Positions 30,028 through 42,038 of a stretch of 64,000 bases of DNA are shown in pieces. This DNA comes from Brachyhypopomus gauderio (Eukaryota; Chordata; Actinopteri; Gymnotiformes; Hypopomidae): positions 3,666,705 through 3,730,704 of the forward strand of contig NC_135212.1 in assembly GCF_052324685.1 (NCBI RefSeq). Direction: 5' to 3'. The first letter of the stretch is position 1; each line of letters begins with the position of its first letter. Both the position numbers and the translations under genes were made by a program. The notes below the pieces were generated by a model that had not been told where the DNA came from, searched no databases, and saw only the letters and a program-made list of their open reading frames with translations.

Positions 30028-30945
30028 AAGTAAGATGTACGTCTTGAGTAGTTCGGTTTATTGTTGCAGTTTTTCTCAGTCGATTTGGTATATTTCTCAC
30101 ATGATTTACATTGGCATCACAAGTGCATTTCTCAAAGCCGTTGCACAGTACAGACTGTAAGTATATTCTGAGGCAAACTGCTAAGCTTTTGATTTCAAGA
30201 ATGCTGTTCATTCTATGGTATATCAAATGAAATAATACGTTACACACAAACTTACACAGAACACAAAGTTACACATGACTGTATGTGGGAGACTGATAAC
30301 AAGAAATTGGACTGGCAAATCTGTACAGCAATATTGTTTAACTGTATTGTTTGCACTGCAATGTGTTGACAAAAACAAATGTGATTGAAATTCAGAAAAG
30401 AGACAACTGACTAGAAAAACTGCAAAATTAGAAACTTACTCTACACATTCAAAACAACTTGAGCACATACAGCCTCCTCTTGTTGAGGTGTGAAAATGGT
30501 ACTTGCCACCCCAATGAGCTAGTCTTGATATCCTATATTGTATAAGAATGCAAAAATGTCAGAATTTGTCAATGTACAGCAAAGAGCACATTTCTGAATT
30601 ATATACATGTTTTCTCTATGAAATGTTTGAACGATTGAAGACACAGTTGTTCTTCCAATATTCGGCTGCACCCAGCGACCAGCTTCAGCCATTGTGAGAC
30701 CATGACTTACATGTAAAACATGGTCCACAATTGTTGCCCTTATTTCACTGTGTTGTCCCCGCCAGCCTTACACCACACAGTCTTATTCCTCTTCTTGGCT
30801 GTTCACCCTGTACATGGCCTCGTATTTCCATTATGAGACCTTCTGATACTGCAGTGTTTAGCGTCTATAAATGTTTGCCAATTACAGTAAAGGTTCATGA
30901 GATGCACCTCTGATGTATGGTTGAGACCAACTACAGTGTCTGAAG
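30028..30945 (-). mobile_element. Degenerate IS630/Tc1-mariner-related transposon
   Basis: The minus strand encodes a helix-turn-helix-like transposase piece: DHVLHVSHGLTMAEAG, RVQPNI-like text and TTVSSIVQTFHREN at about 30600-30730. An upstream, frame-broken arginine/glycine-rich part lies at 30730-30870. The flank at 30035-30080 (AGTTCGGTTTATTGTTGCAG) resembles the end of such an element. No catalytic domain is seen, so it is deleted or non-autonomous. It abuts, and may have truncated, the gene fragment that follows. Confidence 0.55.
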
Positions 30946-30946
30946 C

Positions 30947-32584
30947 TTCCCTCCAAAGTCATGCATTTGCCTCAGCAGTATCCGTTGTAAATGGACTGAC
31001 CTACGCATTCAGACGCACTTTTGAGGAGGATTTGTTTTTAACATTAACTCATCCTTTCACTGCCACAGAACTGTACACATCTGAAGTGCAGCTGGTGTCA
31101 GAAAGGCTCCCGAGGTCCACCCAGGGGAAACTTAAGGAAGCTTTTGTGACAAACCTCCTCGTGAGGGCTGATGCAGCTATGGCTGACCAATACAGTGCCA
31201 ATCAGAGCTACAATCTACTGTTGAGCTCAAAAATCATCACAAAGACCATTACTGAATGCGTAGTGTCAATGCTACCATGCTCAATTATAAAGAGCTGATG
31301 GCAAAGGATTTTCTAAAAATTCTGAATGAAAAGCTGGAGATCTTTTACATGAAGCAGATCTTAACACCATCTGCCATGCGTTTAGAAGGCCTCAGTGACC
31401 TAATAATTGTGGACAGTTTTGAACGAATTGCTGAAAAAGTGATCAGCGGTGGAACCCTTGAGCAAAATGAGGAGTCTGAGTGTTCCTGGAAAGCACTGGA
31501 CAGGATACTCTCCATAGATTCTCTCAGGCAGTCCTCCCTGGAGCTCATCCCCATAGTGGCCAACCTGATCCTGGTCAGGATTGTTGCTCTGGGCCATGTA
31601 AAGGTGCAAATCAGCTGCAGGGCGACTCGGTCATTGATGTTAGATCCTGACCTTTCCAAAGAGGCACTGCAGTCAGGCATCATGAGGAGCTTTGTGAAGA
31701 CAACTACAGACAAACTTCTCCAACAATGCCTTGGTTTGATATCCTGCACCAAGCCTCACACCAAGTGCTCTTTATTTGAGCGCCATTCTCCTGGGAGAGC
31801 CTCTGTGATGGAGGCTGCCTTAGAAGTGCAGCAGTCAGTTGAGCGATTCACAACTGATTCACACAGTCAGCTGCGATTGCCCGCAATGTGATCAGTGATC
31901 TCGCTGGTATTACCACTTCTCAGACAGAGCAGGACCACACAAGCTCTGATCTGCATAGTGCTGCACAGACAGTGGACGTGGGGCTAGAGAAGAAATCTCG
32001 CCAACGGTTCAGGTTTCCAAGGTTTCTGAAGCTCAGATTCAAGGTATCCGTTTTATTCTTTAAAATGTTTTCCGTTTAATCCCAGTCATTCAGCTATTTT
32101 GAATCATCTTCAACCGTACATTTATACAGTATTGTCCGAATCATATTTTGAATTATTTTTTAAACAAATCGTCTCCAAACAAAGAGTGTGTTCACACAGA
32201 GGACCAGATGGGAGACAAACATGTTCCATATGGTATGTGTTCAAGTATTTCTATGGTGAATGTTCATTCATGACTGTATTATGAATAAAGAAATGAGTGG
32301 TTCATGGTTTAGTTCTCATTGTTCTTCATGTCCTATTTGAGTTGTGAAGCATGAAAGATAAAACCTTTATTTCATTACACACAACATCCCTCTTATACCG
32401 TCTGTGGCCTTTGACCTTTTCTTCTGCACATCTTTCCTCTTCTGCAGGTTTCCAGTCTCCCAGTGCTGTTCCACCATCCACCTCTGACGGGACCATGCCT
32501 AAGCCCAGGAGGAAGTCGTTGTGTACCAGAATGGCAACAGCTTTCTCCAAGATCTGCAAGAAATTATGGAAAACGTCTAATTAG
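30947..32584 (+). pseudogene. Frameshifted gene of an unrecognised protein family
   Basis: Protein-like frames continue across two frame changes. The first (about 30947-31265) includes VNGLTYAFRRTFEEDLFL and TATELYTSEVQLVSERLPRS. The second (about 31256-31862) includes KDFLKILNEKLEIFYMKQIL and LGLISCTKPHTKCSLFERH. The third (about 31862-32043) includes ARNVISDLAGITTS and a basic FRFPRFLKLRFK end before a possible donor. A small basic exon after CTTCTGCAG (32448-32584) ends KICKKLWKTSN, in a frame I could not prove. The amphipathic helical composition suggests a cytoplasmic helical protein; no enzyme motif is seen. The first exons are missing, apparently lost to the adjacent transposon. The two shifts could be sequencing errors, but their number argues for decay. 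Confidence 0.5.
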
Positions 32585-32639
32585 ATGATATTGATGGAAT
32601 GAGAAAATGTTATTCAATTAAAAATAAAAAAAGAAACAC

Positions 32640-33000
32640 GCTGCTTCTTTGTAACGCCGAGTGTGTCGTAGAGCGATTAGGATGCAGACGCAGGTGCTGA
32701 GATGAGCAAGGTGCAAAAGAAGAAGCGTTAAGACGGTCCAAGGTTATGTCAGAAAATCCAGACAGTGAAACAAACCCAACACAAACATTTCTTAGACATT
32801 ATAAAACATATACTAAACCAGAATACAGCCACAAACAACAAAACATGGTGTATAAATACTCTAAAACCAACAAGGAACACATGAGACTAATGCATTGCAA
32901 ATTGATAGGGGAGTGGCAGGAGCACACGCGTGAACACACAAAAAGACATGACTGACAGGAGGGGGCGGGGCTAGATGTGACATTAAGGGGCTTGACATCT
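32640..33000. repeat. Repeat-like block with GGAGGGGGCGGGGCTA end
   Basis: AC-rich block ending GACAGGAGGGGGCGGGGCTA, a phrase common at the edges of fish LTR or DNA-element repeats. No ends could be defined; weakly supported. The remainder to 33.41 kb is AT-rich with nothing recognised. Confidence 0.3.
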
Positions 33001-33682
33001 TGTTCATTAATTCCATGAGTCATAATTTTGTCACTGGTGACTTGTTCAAAAACATATCAATGTACACATGCATGCACATTTGGAAGACAGACTCATTCAC
33101 ATTACATATATAACTCATCTGCAATTAAGCATGCAAACCAAAAAAAAAGATTTGATCTGAGCAATATATCAGAATTAAACAATATGTAGTATAAGGCAAA
33201 TATTGCACCAATTTCTTATAAACAGCAACAGACTTAACATTAATCAAAATTACCAGGTGCAAACCACACAAATCTTTCTTTTTTTCCCCCCATTTTTCTC
33301 ATTTGTCTAAACTACTCGGTTTTTGAACCTTTAACCACTCCCTCATTCTAAAAGGGATAAACCATTTATCCAAGATCGGCAGTTATACAGAGTTACCAAT
33401 ATGCAGCATCCAGGGCTGGACTGGGACAAAAAATCGGCCCTGGCATTTTTGGTTTTGACCGGCACCTCATAATTAGCAGAGTACAACCAATTTGTAATTT
33501 ATGTATGTGGGGTACGACGTAGAAAAAGAAATAAATAAAAAATTACTGGTTAAAGTCATTGGATTCAGTCTTAGCATTATTATATTACAATCACTTGTAA
33601 TTTTATTGAAATCATCTCTAATATGTATTTTCTGAATTTCTCCGATATAACAGCTCAATTCTAATTATTCAGGTTAAAGGTG

Positions 33683-33962
33683 TGTGCTGTCCTGTCTCGA
33701 CGCCTTGTCAAAGTAGACAGCCAGATAACTTCTCTCCCAAATAAAACACGAACACAATTCTCAGTTGACCTTTTATGAAATTGGGAATAGGGTAAAACGA
33801 GGGTGACTTCAAAGGAAATCTTGAAACGCAGGAAAGAAATCCACACCACGCTATGCTTTTTTCTTAGTCTCGCTCCCGTCTCTCACTTTTTACGTCATCC
33901 GCTAACCCCCACACAGAGAATATCAATATCTGCCGGTAGATGGCAACACATTAAACAGAACA
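33683..33962 (-). repeat. 3' LTR of the BEL/Pao element
   Basis: 280 bp, reading TGTTCTG...CAGCACA on the minus strand (TG...CA ends). Its distal 110 bp are nearly identical to 42039-42148; one difference is visible (AACTTCTC versus AACTCCTC). The rest has no match at the 5' end, which is truncated. Confidence 0.75.
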
Positions 33963-34144
33963 CTCCCCGTCTGATACCCAGAGGGTTTCACTAACCATTT
34001 TCTTTCTCCTTAATTTCCTATACCTATAATATATATATATATGTATACATATATACTGTATATATATTTCCTTCTCTGAGTGGTAAGATAACTCAGCTAT
34101 GCAATCAACCCAACTTAAACTTCTTAACAAGCATCACATACTTA

Positions 34145-35827
34145 TTAATCTGGTGGTAAGAGCAAAATCAGTTCGTTCACTGGTCTTAGAAAGGATGCAG
34201 TTTCACTCTTCCTAGTGACTCTCAACTGGACCTTGCGTACTCGTCCATCTTTGCTGGGATACACTTCGGTGACAATACCAAGGGGCCAGTCGTTCCTTTT
34301 GCATTGCATGTCCTTGAGAAGCACCACAGTGCCGACCTTGAGATTTGGTTGGTTAAGTGGCCACTTCCTGCGGGGTTGCAGTGTAACCAAGTACTGCTTG
34401 CGCCACCTGTCCCAGAATGTGTTTGACAGACTTTGAACTCTGCGCCACTGTTGCTTGTACAGGTCCTTGTGGTCGAATTCTCCAGTCGGAGGAGGGCAAG
34501 GGCCTACCTTTTGAGTCAGTAGAGATGCGGGTGTGAGGATGAAAGGATCTGTGGGGTCGGTTGACACAGGCACAAGTGGGCGATTGTTCACAATGGCAGT
34601 GACCTCTGCTAAGAAAGTTGTGAGTACCTCGTGTGTGAGTTTAGAAGATCCCATCTGCATGAGCATGGAATCAAGAATGCGACGTGCGACACCAATCATT
34701 CTCTCCCATGCTCCTCCCATGTGAGAGGAGTGTGGGACGTTGAAAGACCATGTGCATCCCTGCTCAGAGAGGAATCTCTCTACTGTCTTCTCAATGACAT
34801 AGGAAGGGATTCCTAGCTCTCTAGAAGCTCCGACAAAATTTGTGCCCCTGTCAGAGCGCAGGAGCTTCACTGGTTCTCAAATCGCCAGGAACCTTCTGAG
34901 TGCGTTGATAAAGCTGGAAGAGTCCATAGATTCCATGACCTCGATATGAATAGCTCTGACAGATAGGCAAGTAAAAAGAACTGCCCACCTCTTGCTCTCG
35001 GCATGTCCACCCCTTGTGCGTCGTGCAGCAACGGCCCAGGGTCCGAACACATCCAATCCAACATTGGTAAAGGGTGGCTCGGTGCTGAGTCTGTCCGGTG
35101 GCAGGTTAGCCATTTTTTGCACTTCACCTTTTCCTCTGAGTTTGCGGCAGACAACGCATTCAAAAATCAACCTATTGACACATCTCTTTCCACCCAGTAT
35201 CCAGTAGCCGGCATATCGGATGGCACCCTCTGTGAAGTGCCGCCCTTGGTGTTGTGTCTGTTCATGAAAGTGTCGCGCGATGAGTGTGGCTACATGGTGT
35301 CGTCCAGGCAAGATAAGTGGCCTCTTTTTGTTGGGTCCCACGTCAGCAGCCGTGAGACGTCCCCCCACTCTCAGCAGACCTGCTTGATCGAGAAAAGGAT
35401 CTAAGGCCCAGAGAGGACTGCTCTTTGGGATGTGTGCGTTGGATGAGAGGCACTCTAATTCCTTCTCAAAGGCTTCACGCTGGACCGTGCTAATGATGGC
35501 TGTTGTGCTCTGGGTAAGAACATCTACCTTTAGCAGCTCATGATGGGACTGCAATTTTTGATGCTGTTCCCCGTCATTGCTCCGTTTGAAGCGTTGAATA
35601 GTGTGAATCAGCACACCGATGGCCCTCGAAAGAGAACTCCAATGTGAGAAGCGACTGAAGCGCTGCGCACCAAGATGTTTAAGCACTGTCGTGGACAGAG
35701 TGGTCACTTGTGGCCGGATTTCAGGATCTTGGTCTGGCTGCAGGAGTTCAAAGGTCTGCTCGTCAGGCAGCATGTCGATAGGCTGAGTTAAAAAGGCTGG
35801 TCCAGTAAACCATATCGTGTCTTTCAA
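34145..35827 (-). pseudogene. BEL/Pao integrase region, two reading blocks
   Basis: Upstream block 34877-35827 holds the zinc-binding part (H...H with CVVCRKLRGKG) and the core start (VGLDVFGPW; a further Asp is expected in the next block). Downstream block 34145-34870 holds LLRSDRGTNFVGA and ERMIGVARR, the distal catalytic region, then a C-terminal beta-rich tail (GTVVLLKDMQCKRNDWPLG). A TGA at 34877-34879 separates them in the same frame and looks like CGA to TGA decay. Cut-and-join of cDNA is the ancestral function; inactive as written. Confidence 0.85.
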
Positions 35828-35845
35828 GCGGTTTGCTGGGATTCC

Positions 35846-36298
35846 TCAGGTCGCGATGTCTGCAGGGTTGTGCTGCGTGTGTACGTATTTCCACTGTTGA
35901 GGCAGTGTGCTTCGCCTAATTCGTTGGACCCGGTTGCTCACATATGTGTGGAACCTTCTTTTCTCATTGAAAATGTACCCTAGTACAATTCTGCTGTCTG
36001 TGCAAAATGTGACCTTGTCAAGACGAATGTCAATTTCAGACATAATGGTCTCAGCTAAGTTCACTGCCATGACTGCTCCACACAGCTCCAAACGGGGTAT
36101 GGTGTGTTCTGGCCGTGGCGCAAGTCTGGCTTTGCTTGAAATAAGTCCTGTATGGAAATGTCCATCTGTGTCTATGGCTCTTAGATTGGCGACGGCAGCA
36201 ACTGCCATTTCCGATGCATCTGAAAAAACGCAAAGATCCGTTCGCTTAGCAGACTTGGACCTGTGGGTGTAGGGTCTGGGGATCTTTAGTTTTTCCAA
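35846..36298 (-). pseudogene. BEL/Pao RNase H region
   Basis: Frame with LCVFSDASEMAVAAVANL (first catalytic Asp), RLELCGAVMAVNLAE and VTFCTDSRIVLGYI (later Glu and Asp), ending at HNPADIAT and a TGA at 35846-35848. It is in the same frame as the pieces on either side, separated by single stops, so it belongs to one ancestral pol. Confidence 0.85.
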
Positions 36299-36325
36299 AT
36301 CTTGGAGAGAATCTCTCCAGCGGTC

Positions 36326-38402
36326 TCATGATTTGCCCTTTTCTGCAGGCAGTGGAGCATCCCAGTCAGAAGAGTCAGTGACGAGTTCCCGAAGGATTGC
36401 TTTTCCTTGCACTGTCACTGGAGTTACAAACCCGAGGGGGTCATACAGGCTGTTCACTGTGGAGAGGACTCCTCGTCGGGTAAAAGGCTTCCTCTCGTTC
36501 TCCATGCGGTAAGTGAAGCAATCTGACTCCAGGTCCCAGTGCAGTCCGAGGCTCCTTTGTATTAGTAGACTGCCAGCGGCCAGGTCCAAGTCAAGGTCCT
36601 TTAGTTCTGTGGCGCGATCTTCACTGGGAAAGGCTTCCATTACCTCTTTATTGTTCGAGGCCAGCTTGTGTAGCCTGAGGTTGGAGCGGGCCAGCATAGC
36701 TTGGGTCCTTTTAAGCAGACTTATTGCCTGTTCGGGTGTAGAAAGTGATTTCAGCCCATCATCCACATAAAAATCTCTGTCCACAAACTGCCGCACATCT
36801 TCTCCATACTCACCCTGCCCTTCCAAAGCTGCACGTCTGAGACAGTAGATGGCCACAGCAGGAGAGGAGCTAATTCCCGAAAACGTGGACGTTCATGCGG
36901 TAATCTATGACTCTTTTTTCTAAATCATTACCTTTAAACCAAAGGAACCTGAGGAAGTTGCGGTCCTCAGGTTTGACCTTGAAGCAGTGAAACATTTGCT
37001 GTATGTCCACTGAGAAGGCGACTTGTTCCTTTCTGAAACGGAGGAGGACGCCGACAAGGCTGTTATTGAGATCTGGTCCAGTTAAGAGCACTTGGTTCAG
37101 TGACAGACCTCTGTGCTGTGCACTGGAGTCAAACACGACTCTTATCTGGGAGGGCTTTTTGGGATGATAAAACCCGAATTCCTCTCCATGTTTCATTGGG
37201 GGAGCTTCTTCAGCATGCCCCTTTTGAAATATCCTTTCCATGAAGGCGACGAACTGTTCCTTCATTTCAGGCTTTCTCTTGAAGGAGCGCTGCAGCGAGT
37301 TGAGGCGTTCTAGTGCTTGTGTGCGATTGTCAGGCAGCTGTGCCCGGTGGGCTCGGAAAGGCAGAGGAGCCACCCAACTGTTCCCTTCATCTTTGTAGAC
37401 GCCATGGTCCATGATGCTCAGAAACCGCAGATCCTCTATGGATGGAGCTTCTGTGTTGTCATCCTTGGTCGTTTCAAACACGTCGTTGTCTGGAATGTTT
37501 GGCATTTCCTTTGTGTGACTTTTCCTGTGCGGATGAGGGTAGGAAAGGTCTTTAGTGTTCCAATACATTTCTTTCACTAAATAACTGTTTGGGCACGCCT
37601 GAAAGAGGGAGGGGCGACCATTTCTCAGCACATTGGTGTAGTATGAATGGACAAGGGGTGGTTTGTGCGTGTCTCCGATGCACACGTCTCCCACGATCAC
37701 CCACCCGAGGTCCAGCCTTTGGGCATAGGGTGCATTGTGTGGGCCGTTCACCTGGCGTCGCACCTTGTGAGCTCTGATTATGTCTCGGCCTAACAGGAGT
37801 AAGATGGGGGCTTGTGGGTCGAGCTCTGGGATGTGTTTTGCCAGATGTTTCAAGTGGGCATGACTGGAAGCGACCTCCGGTGTAGGAATTTCTGATCGAT
37901 TGTTCGATATTTTGTTACATTCGATCAGTGGTGGCAGTGGGAGCGCGATGCCGCCGTCAACAGGTTCTACCATGAAGCCACGTGCTTGTCTGCCTTGAGC
38001 TTCTATCGTTCCTGCACATGTCTTTAGAGAGTATGGTGAGGGGCATCCTGAAATGTTGAAAATGCTGAAGAACTCAGACCGTGCGAGTGATCGGTTACTT
38101 TGGTCGTCTAATATAGCATACATGCAAAGTGCAGCATTGGACTTGGTGGCTGGGTACACTCTTACAAGGCATATTTTCGAACAGGAGCGCCCCGACATGC
38201 CCTTTCCACACACCTCAGTGCATGAGGCTGATACAGCAGTCTCCCCGCCATTCTCTGAGATGGAGTCTTCTGAGATGTTGGCTTTTGTCGTTGAGTCAGG
38301 GTGTAGTGCTGCGACATGTCTGTTGCTTCCACACTCTGTGCAGCTTACCTCATCGTTACAGTTCCTTGCCAAGTGTATGGCTTTACAGCACTTGTAGCAC
38401 AC
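36326..38402 (-). pseudogene. BEL/Pao zinc knuckle, protease and reverse transcriptase
   Basis: Block 36870-38402 opens with the knuckle CYKCCKAIHLARNC, then the protease box AILDDQSNRSLA, then RT start text (GFYHPKKPSQIRVVFDSSAQ, VAFSVDIQQMFHCFKV). Block 36326-36856 continues RT with the YVDD box (RDFYVDDGLKSL) and LGLHWDLESD. A one-base frameshift near 36865 separates the blocks, and a TGA at 36326-36328 ends the second. Confidence 0.87.
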
Positions 38403-38500
38403 TCCATGTTTCTTTAAGAGTGCCTTTCTCTCCTCTATAGGCTTATCTCTAAACCCACGGCACTTGTGTAAGGGGTGGGGCTTGTTATGCAGGAGACACG

Positions 38501-38847
38501 GGCTGTGTTCGAAATAGTCTACTACATACTACTGGCATACTGATCGAGCCCCAAATCAGTATGTCGTATGCAGTATGTGACCAAAATGAAAATTTCCAGT
38601 ACGCGAAACATACCCGGATGACTTACTACTTCCGCAAAATATTCCAGTACGCGAACAGAGCTATCTTCGTGGTGTACTGCATCCCATCATGCAACGCTAC
38701 GTTCACGTGACCCCGTAGTGTGCTTTGCTTTTGTCGCATACTGGAAACTGTACTGCATACTACTACGAGGACCAGTATGCAGTATCCAGTATATACCGAG
38801 TCCAGTATGCAGTATTCAGTATGTAGTAATCTATTTCGAACACAGCC
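38501..38847. mobile_element. 347-bp MITE inside BEL/Pao, no visible target duplication
   Basis: Ends are inverted copies: GGCTGTGTTCGAAATAG on the left and its complement on the right, followed by related TACTACATACTG text. The interior is full of CAGTATGC-like sub-repeats. Flanks (GAGACACG and AATGTTTT) share no duplication, and deleting the element exactly leaves the host gag in frame. Its non-duplicating behaviour recalls the Spy group of Harbinger-related elements (recollection, unverified). Confidence 0.75.
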
Positions 38848-38882
38848 AATGTTTTGCCAGGTCCTCTCTACTGGTGTACTTA

Positions 38883-40412
38883 TGGCGCATTTCCACTAGG
38901 GCCTGCTTGGCGCGGTACGGTTCGATACGGGTCGATTCGCAACAGAACGGTACGGTCGCGTTGTGTTTCCATTACAATGGTGAACCACCCCAATGTGGGT
39001 GGAGTCGCTGTTGGCGCGCGGGTTGTAGCGTCGTGATATCATTTGTATGCGACCACAACACCGGTCGATGCCCCTTAACACATAGCATTATTGTATCTTA
39101 TTTATCTTTATCTTCATTATTGTATGTGGTTGCTCTAATTATTGATAATAATTTGGTATTACTCAAACAGGCTGAACACACCCTGCATAAAAAGCATCAG
39201 TCATACAATCAAATGAAATCAAACTATTATGAAATATAGATATTTAAAGTACAACATATGTAAGTAATATAGTTATAGTTAAAAAAAGTGCAAAAAGCAA
39301 ATATATACGTATAGCTTTATATGAAATAAATATTTATAGTACTACAAGCAACATTTTGTGTGCTTTTACTGGCGTCTGTCTCGCATGGTGTTCACAAGTT
39401 CACCAAGCACCCCGAGGAAAGCCCGGTTGAAGGAAACATTTTCCGCCAACTCCGCTCGCCTCGTCAGTGGAAGGGGAATCTTGAACGTAAAAAATAACAA
39501 ATATTAAACACAAGCATTCCCGTGAAAGCAACAACAATATAGCGTAACTGCACAAAATGTGTAGCACGTCATCGCTGCTCATGCTGTGTTTATGGCTACA
39601 GCTAACTAGCAACTAGCAAGGCTAAGAGCTAGCTATTGTACAGTAGTGACTGTGGTGGTAACATTAACTACAAACACAGCTCTAAATTCCTGCGTTTACA
39701 ATAGATGCGTTCATATTACATTCATATTACATCTTTTACGAGCCTAGTAGTAAAACTGTGAAATCACAATACACTCACCATTCTCTGTGGCCTCCAGCAC
39801 CGACATTGTCCAGCACGTTTTCTCTTTCGTTAATGGCTGGCCGGTGACCGTATATGACATCCATTTGCTGGAACCATTTCCAGTCTTTGCGGTTTGCTCC
39901 GCTGTGTCCGTTATGGTCCTTCACCGCCCGGTAATCGCGTTAAGCTTTTTTAGCTTGGACCGACCGGCACTGCTGAACAGACCGCTGGTAGCCATGAGTG
40001 GCCATTAGCGCGCAAACCTCGCTAAAAACCTTTACATTTCTAGTGGCCCCGTCCAGTTCGCCCTGGATTTTTTGATCGCTGATTATTAACAGAAAGGTTT
40101 GTACCTCGGCATTTGACCAGGGAACAGACTTCGCTCCTTGGGTTTTAAAAATGGCTGAGGAGTCCATAGCATAGCGGAGGAGTCGCTCTCCTGACGCAAC
40201 CTGTGACGACACTCCCTGGCCAATCAGTGTCATGCTGTTCCTCCACGTCACAGAACTGTACCGCTTTGGAACGGTTAGAACCTCGAGCGAGCAGGTACGA
40301 AAATAGTACCCGAAAGTACCGGCTAACCGGGACCTGGTACTAATGGAAACACTCACAAACCGTCGCGAATCGAACCGTACCGCGCCAAGCAGGCCTTAGT
40401 GGAAATGTGCTA
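38883..40412. mobile_element. 1.5-kb PIF/Harbinger-type element in BEL/Pao gag
   Basis: Inverted ends TGGCGCATTTCCACTA and (complement) TAGCACATTTCCACTA, continuing with GCTTGGCGCGGTACGGTTCG on both sides. A 3-bp target duplication TTA lies at 38880-38882 and 40413-40415, the Harbinger size. It carries a Myb/SANT gene but no recognisable transposase. Restoring the single TTA site keeps the host frame. Confidence 0.88.
39783..40167 (-). pseudogene. Myb/SANT-like DNA-binding protein of the Harbinger element
   Basis: Starts MDSSAIF at 40167. It has the trihelix/Myb_DNA-bind_4 pattern: W at WSNAEVQTFLLI, then IQGELDGATRNVKVFSEV and GYQRSVQQCR. The frame breaks after AKKA (stop near 39940), while the expected continuation (VKDHNGHSGANRKDW, GHRPA) follows in another frame down to about 39783, so one indel has occurred. 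In Harbinger elements this protein partners the transposase and binds element ends. Confidence 0.8.
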
Positions 40413-40415
40413 TTA

Positions 40416-41905
40416 CTTGTGGAAGCGTGAGTGGCGCAAGGCGTGGGCGGAGCATCAAAGGACACCCCAGTCTTGAGAACAGCTACTGCTCTCTGACTCT
40501 CTAACTTTGACACCGGCTTGATATGACCAGGCTGCTCGGTATTGAGTGCTGCCTGCGTAAAGCCTGGGTCATTGCGCATCCTAGCTTGTTGGCACACAAA
40601 ATTCACAAAGAAGTTAAATGGAGGATAGGGAGCCCTGTATTGCTCCTTGTAGTTGAAACCTTGCGTGAGCCACTTTTCCTGCAGGTAGAACGGCAGTTTC
40701 TGTACGATGGGGTTAACCCCGCGGGGTGTGTCTAAGTAGCTAAGTCCAGTCAGGTCCCCATCCATTTTAGCAGCTTGAATTTCTAGTAATAAGTCCCCCA
40801 ATTCTCTTAGTTCGCGGCCGTCCTTGTTCTGCACTCTAGGGAAACTGTCAAGCCTTTTGAACAAGGAGTTTTCGATTATCTCTGGTGCTCCATAGTACTC
40901 ATAGAGCCGATCCCATACAGCTCTGAGTCCGGATTCAGGATAGTTCACATGAACCGTTCTTATACGCCTAGCGTGTTCAGCCGAGTCTTTGCCTAACCAT
41001 TTTACCAGGAGGTCGAGTTGCTCACTAGCTGATAGGTCAAGATCTCTGATAGAGTTTATGAAAGATGCTCTCCAAGCTCTAAAACATTCTGGACGGTCAT
41101 TGAATTGCATGAGTCCAGTAGACATAAGCTCACGCCGGGCCATGAATCTAACAAGGTCTGACATTCCTCTGCTTTCATTAAACTGGGCGTGCACAGGACT
41201 TCTTTGATGGTAAATAGCACTGGGTTGTAAACAGGTGTTGCCTAATAGTTTGTGTGTAGTGTCACTGTAATTGATACCTGGAGGTGGCTGCACTATCTCA
41301 GGGTGAGCCGACATCGTGGGGGCGTCGTCGGTTTGCAGCGGTCGTAGAGCGCACAATTCTGTGATGCCTTGCACATCAGGCGGACCCAGCGTTTGGGGTT
41401 GGTGTATGTGAAACGGTGTAGAATTCTGCTGAGGGACCGATTTAATTGAAGTATTGTAAGGCGGAACAGTACGAGCATACTCAGGATCATGCAAATCTGG
41501 ACTGCTAACATGAGCATTATTGGACATTCCTTCGACGTAGTCTTTGGTGCGCGCTTTTGCGTCATCAGATGGCACGTCAATGTCGCTGAAATCCTGCTCA
41601 ATTTCCCTTTGAGCGGCAGCCTCTAAGACATTTGCCTTGGCTGCGGTAGACGCAGCTCGTTTTTCAAGGCGAACTTTATCTAGTTTCAGTTCCAGACATT
41701 TTTTTTCTAACTCCAATTCTGCTTGTTTTAATTTCAGCTCGTTCTCTTTTACAGCGAATTCTCTTTCGGTCTTGGCAGCCTCTGCTTCTGCGCGCGCTTG
41801 GGCAGCAGCTAGTTTGCTAGCGGAGGAGTTCGAAGACCTTTTGGATGCGCTCGGCGCGTTAGACCTGGTTCTAATAGACCCTGTAGTTGAAGCCTTTCTC
41901 GACAT
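40416..41905 (-). pseudogene. BEL/Pao Gag, interrupted by the Harbinger insertion
   Basis: Starts MSRKASTTGS at 41905. Residues about 30-110 form an alanine/glutamate/lysine coiled coil (AARAEAEAAKTEREF-like). A capsid-like region follows, with FNDRPECFRAWRASFINSI, LVKWLGKDSAEHARRI and FYLQEKWLTQGFNYKE. The frame runs about 497 codons without a stop to the insertion at 40415, so gag decayed less than pol. It would continue beyond both inserted elements into the zinc knuckle. Confidence 0.85.
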
Positions 41906-42038
41906 CTTGACTGAGATCGTTTTTGTAACTTACTCGAAAGATGAACTAGCTTCGGTATATCCGTAGGGTGAGTTGCTCTCGTGATGAAGCTCTATTCTCC
42001 GAGCGCGAAGATTAGCCCGCCAGAAGTCCTCGTTTTAC

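Noticed and set aside
33683-33962. Primer-binding site next to the BEL/Pao 5' LTR
   Set aside because: The bases following the truncated LTR on the minus strand (GTAAAACGAGGACTTCTGGC) do not match a tRNA end I can name with confidence, so no site is called.
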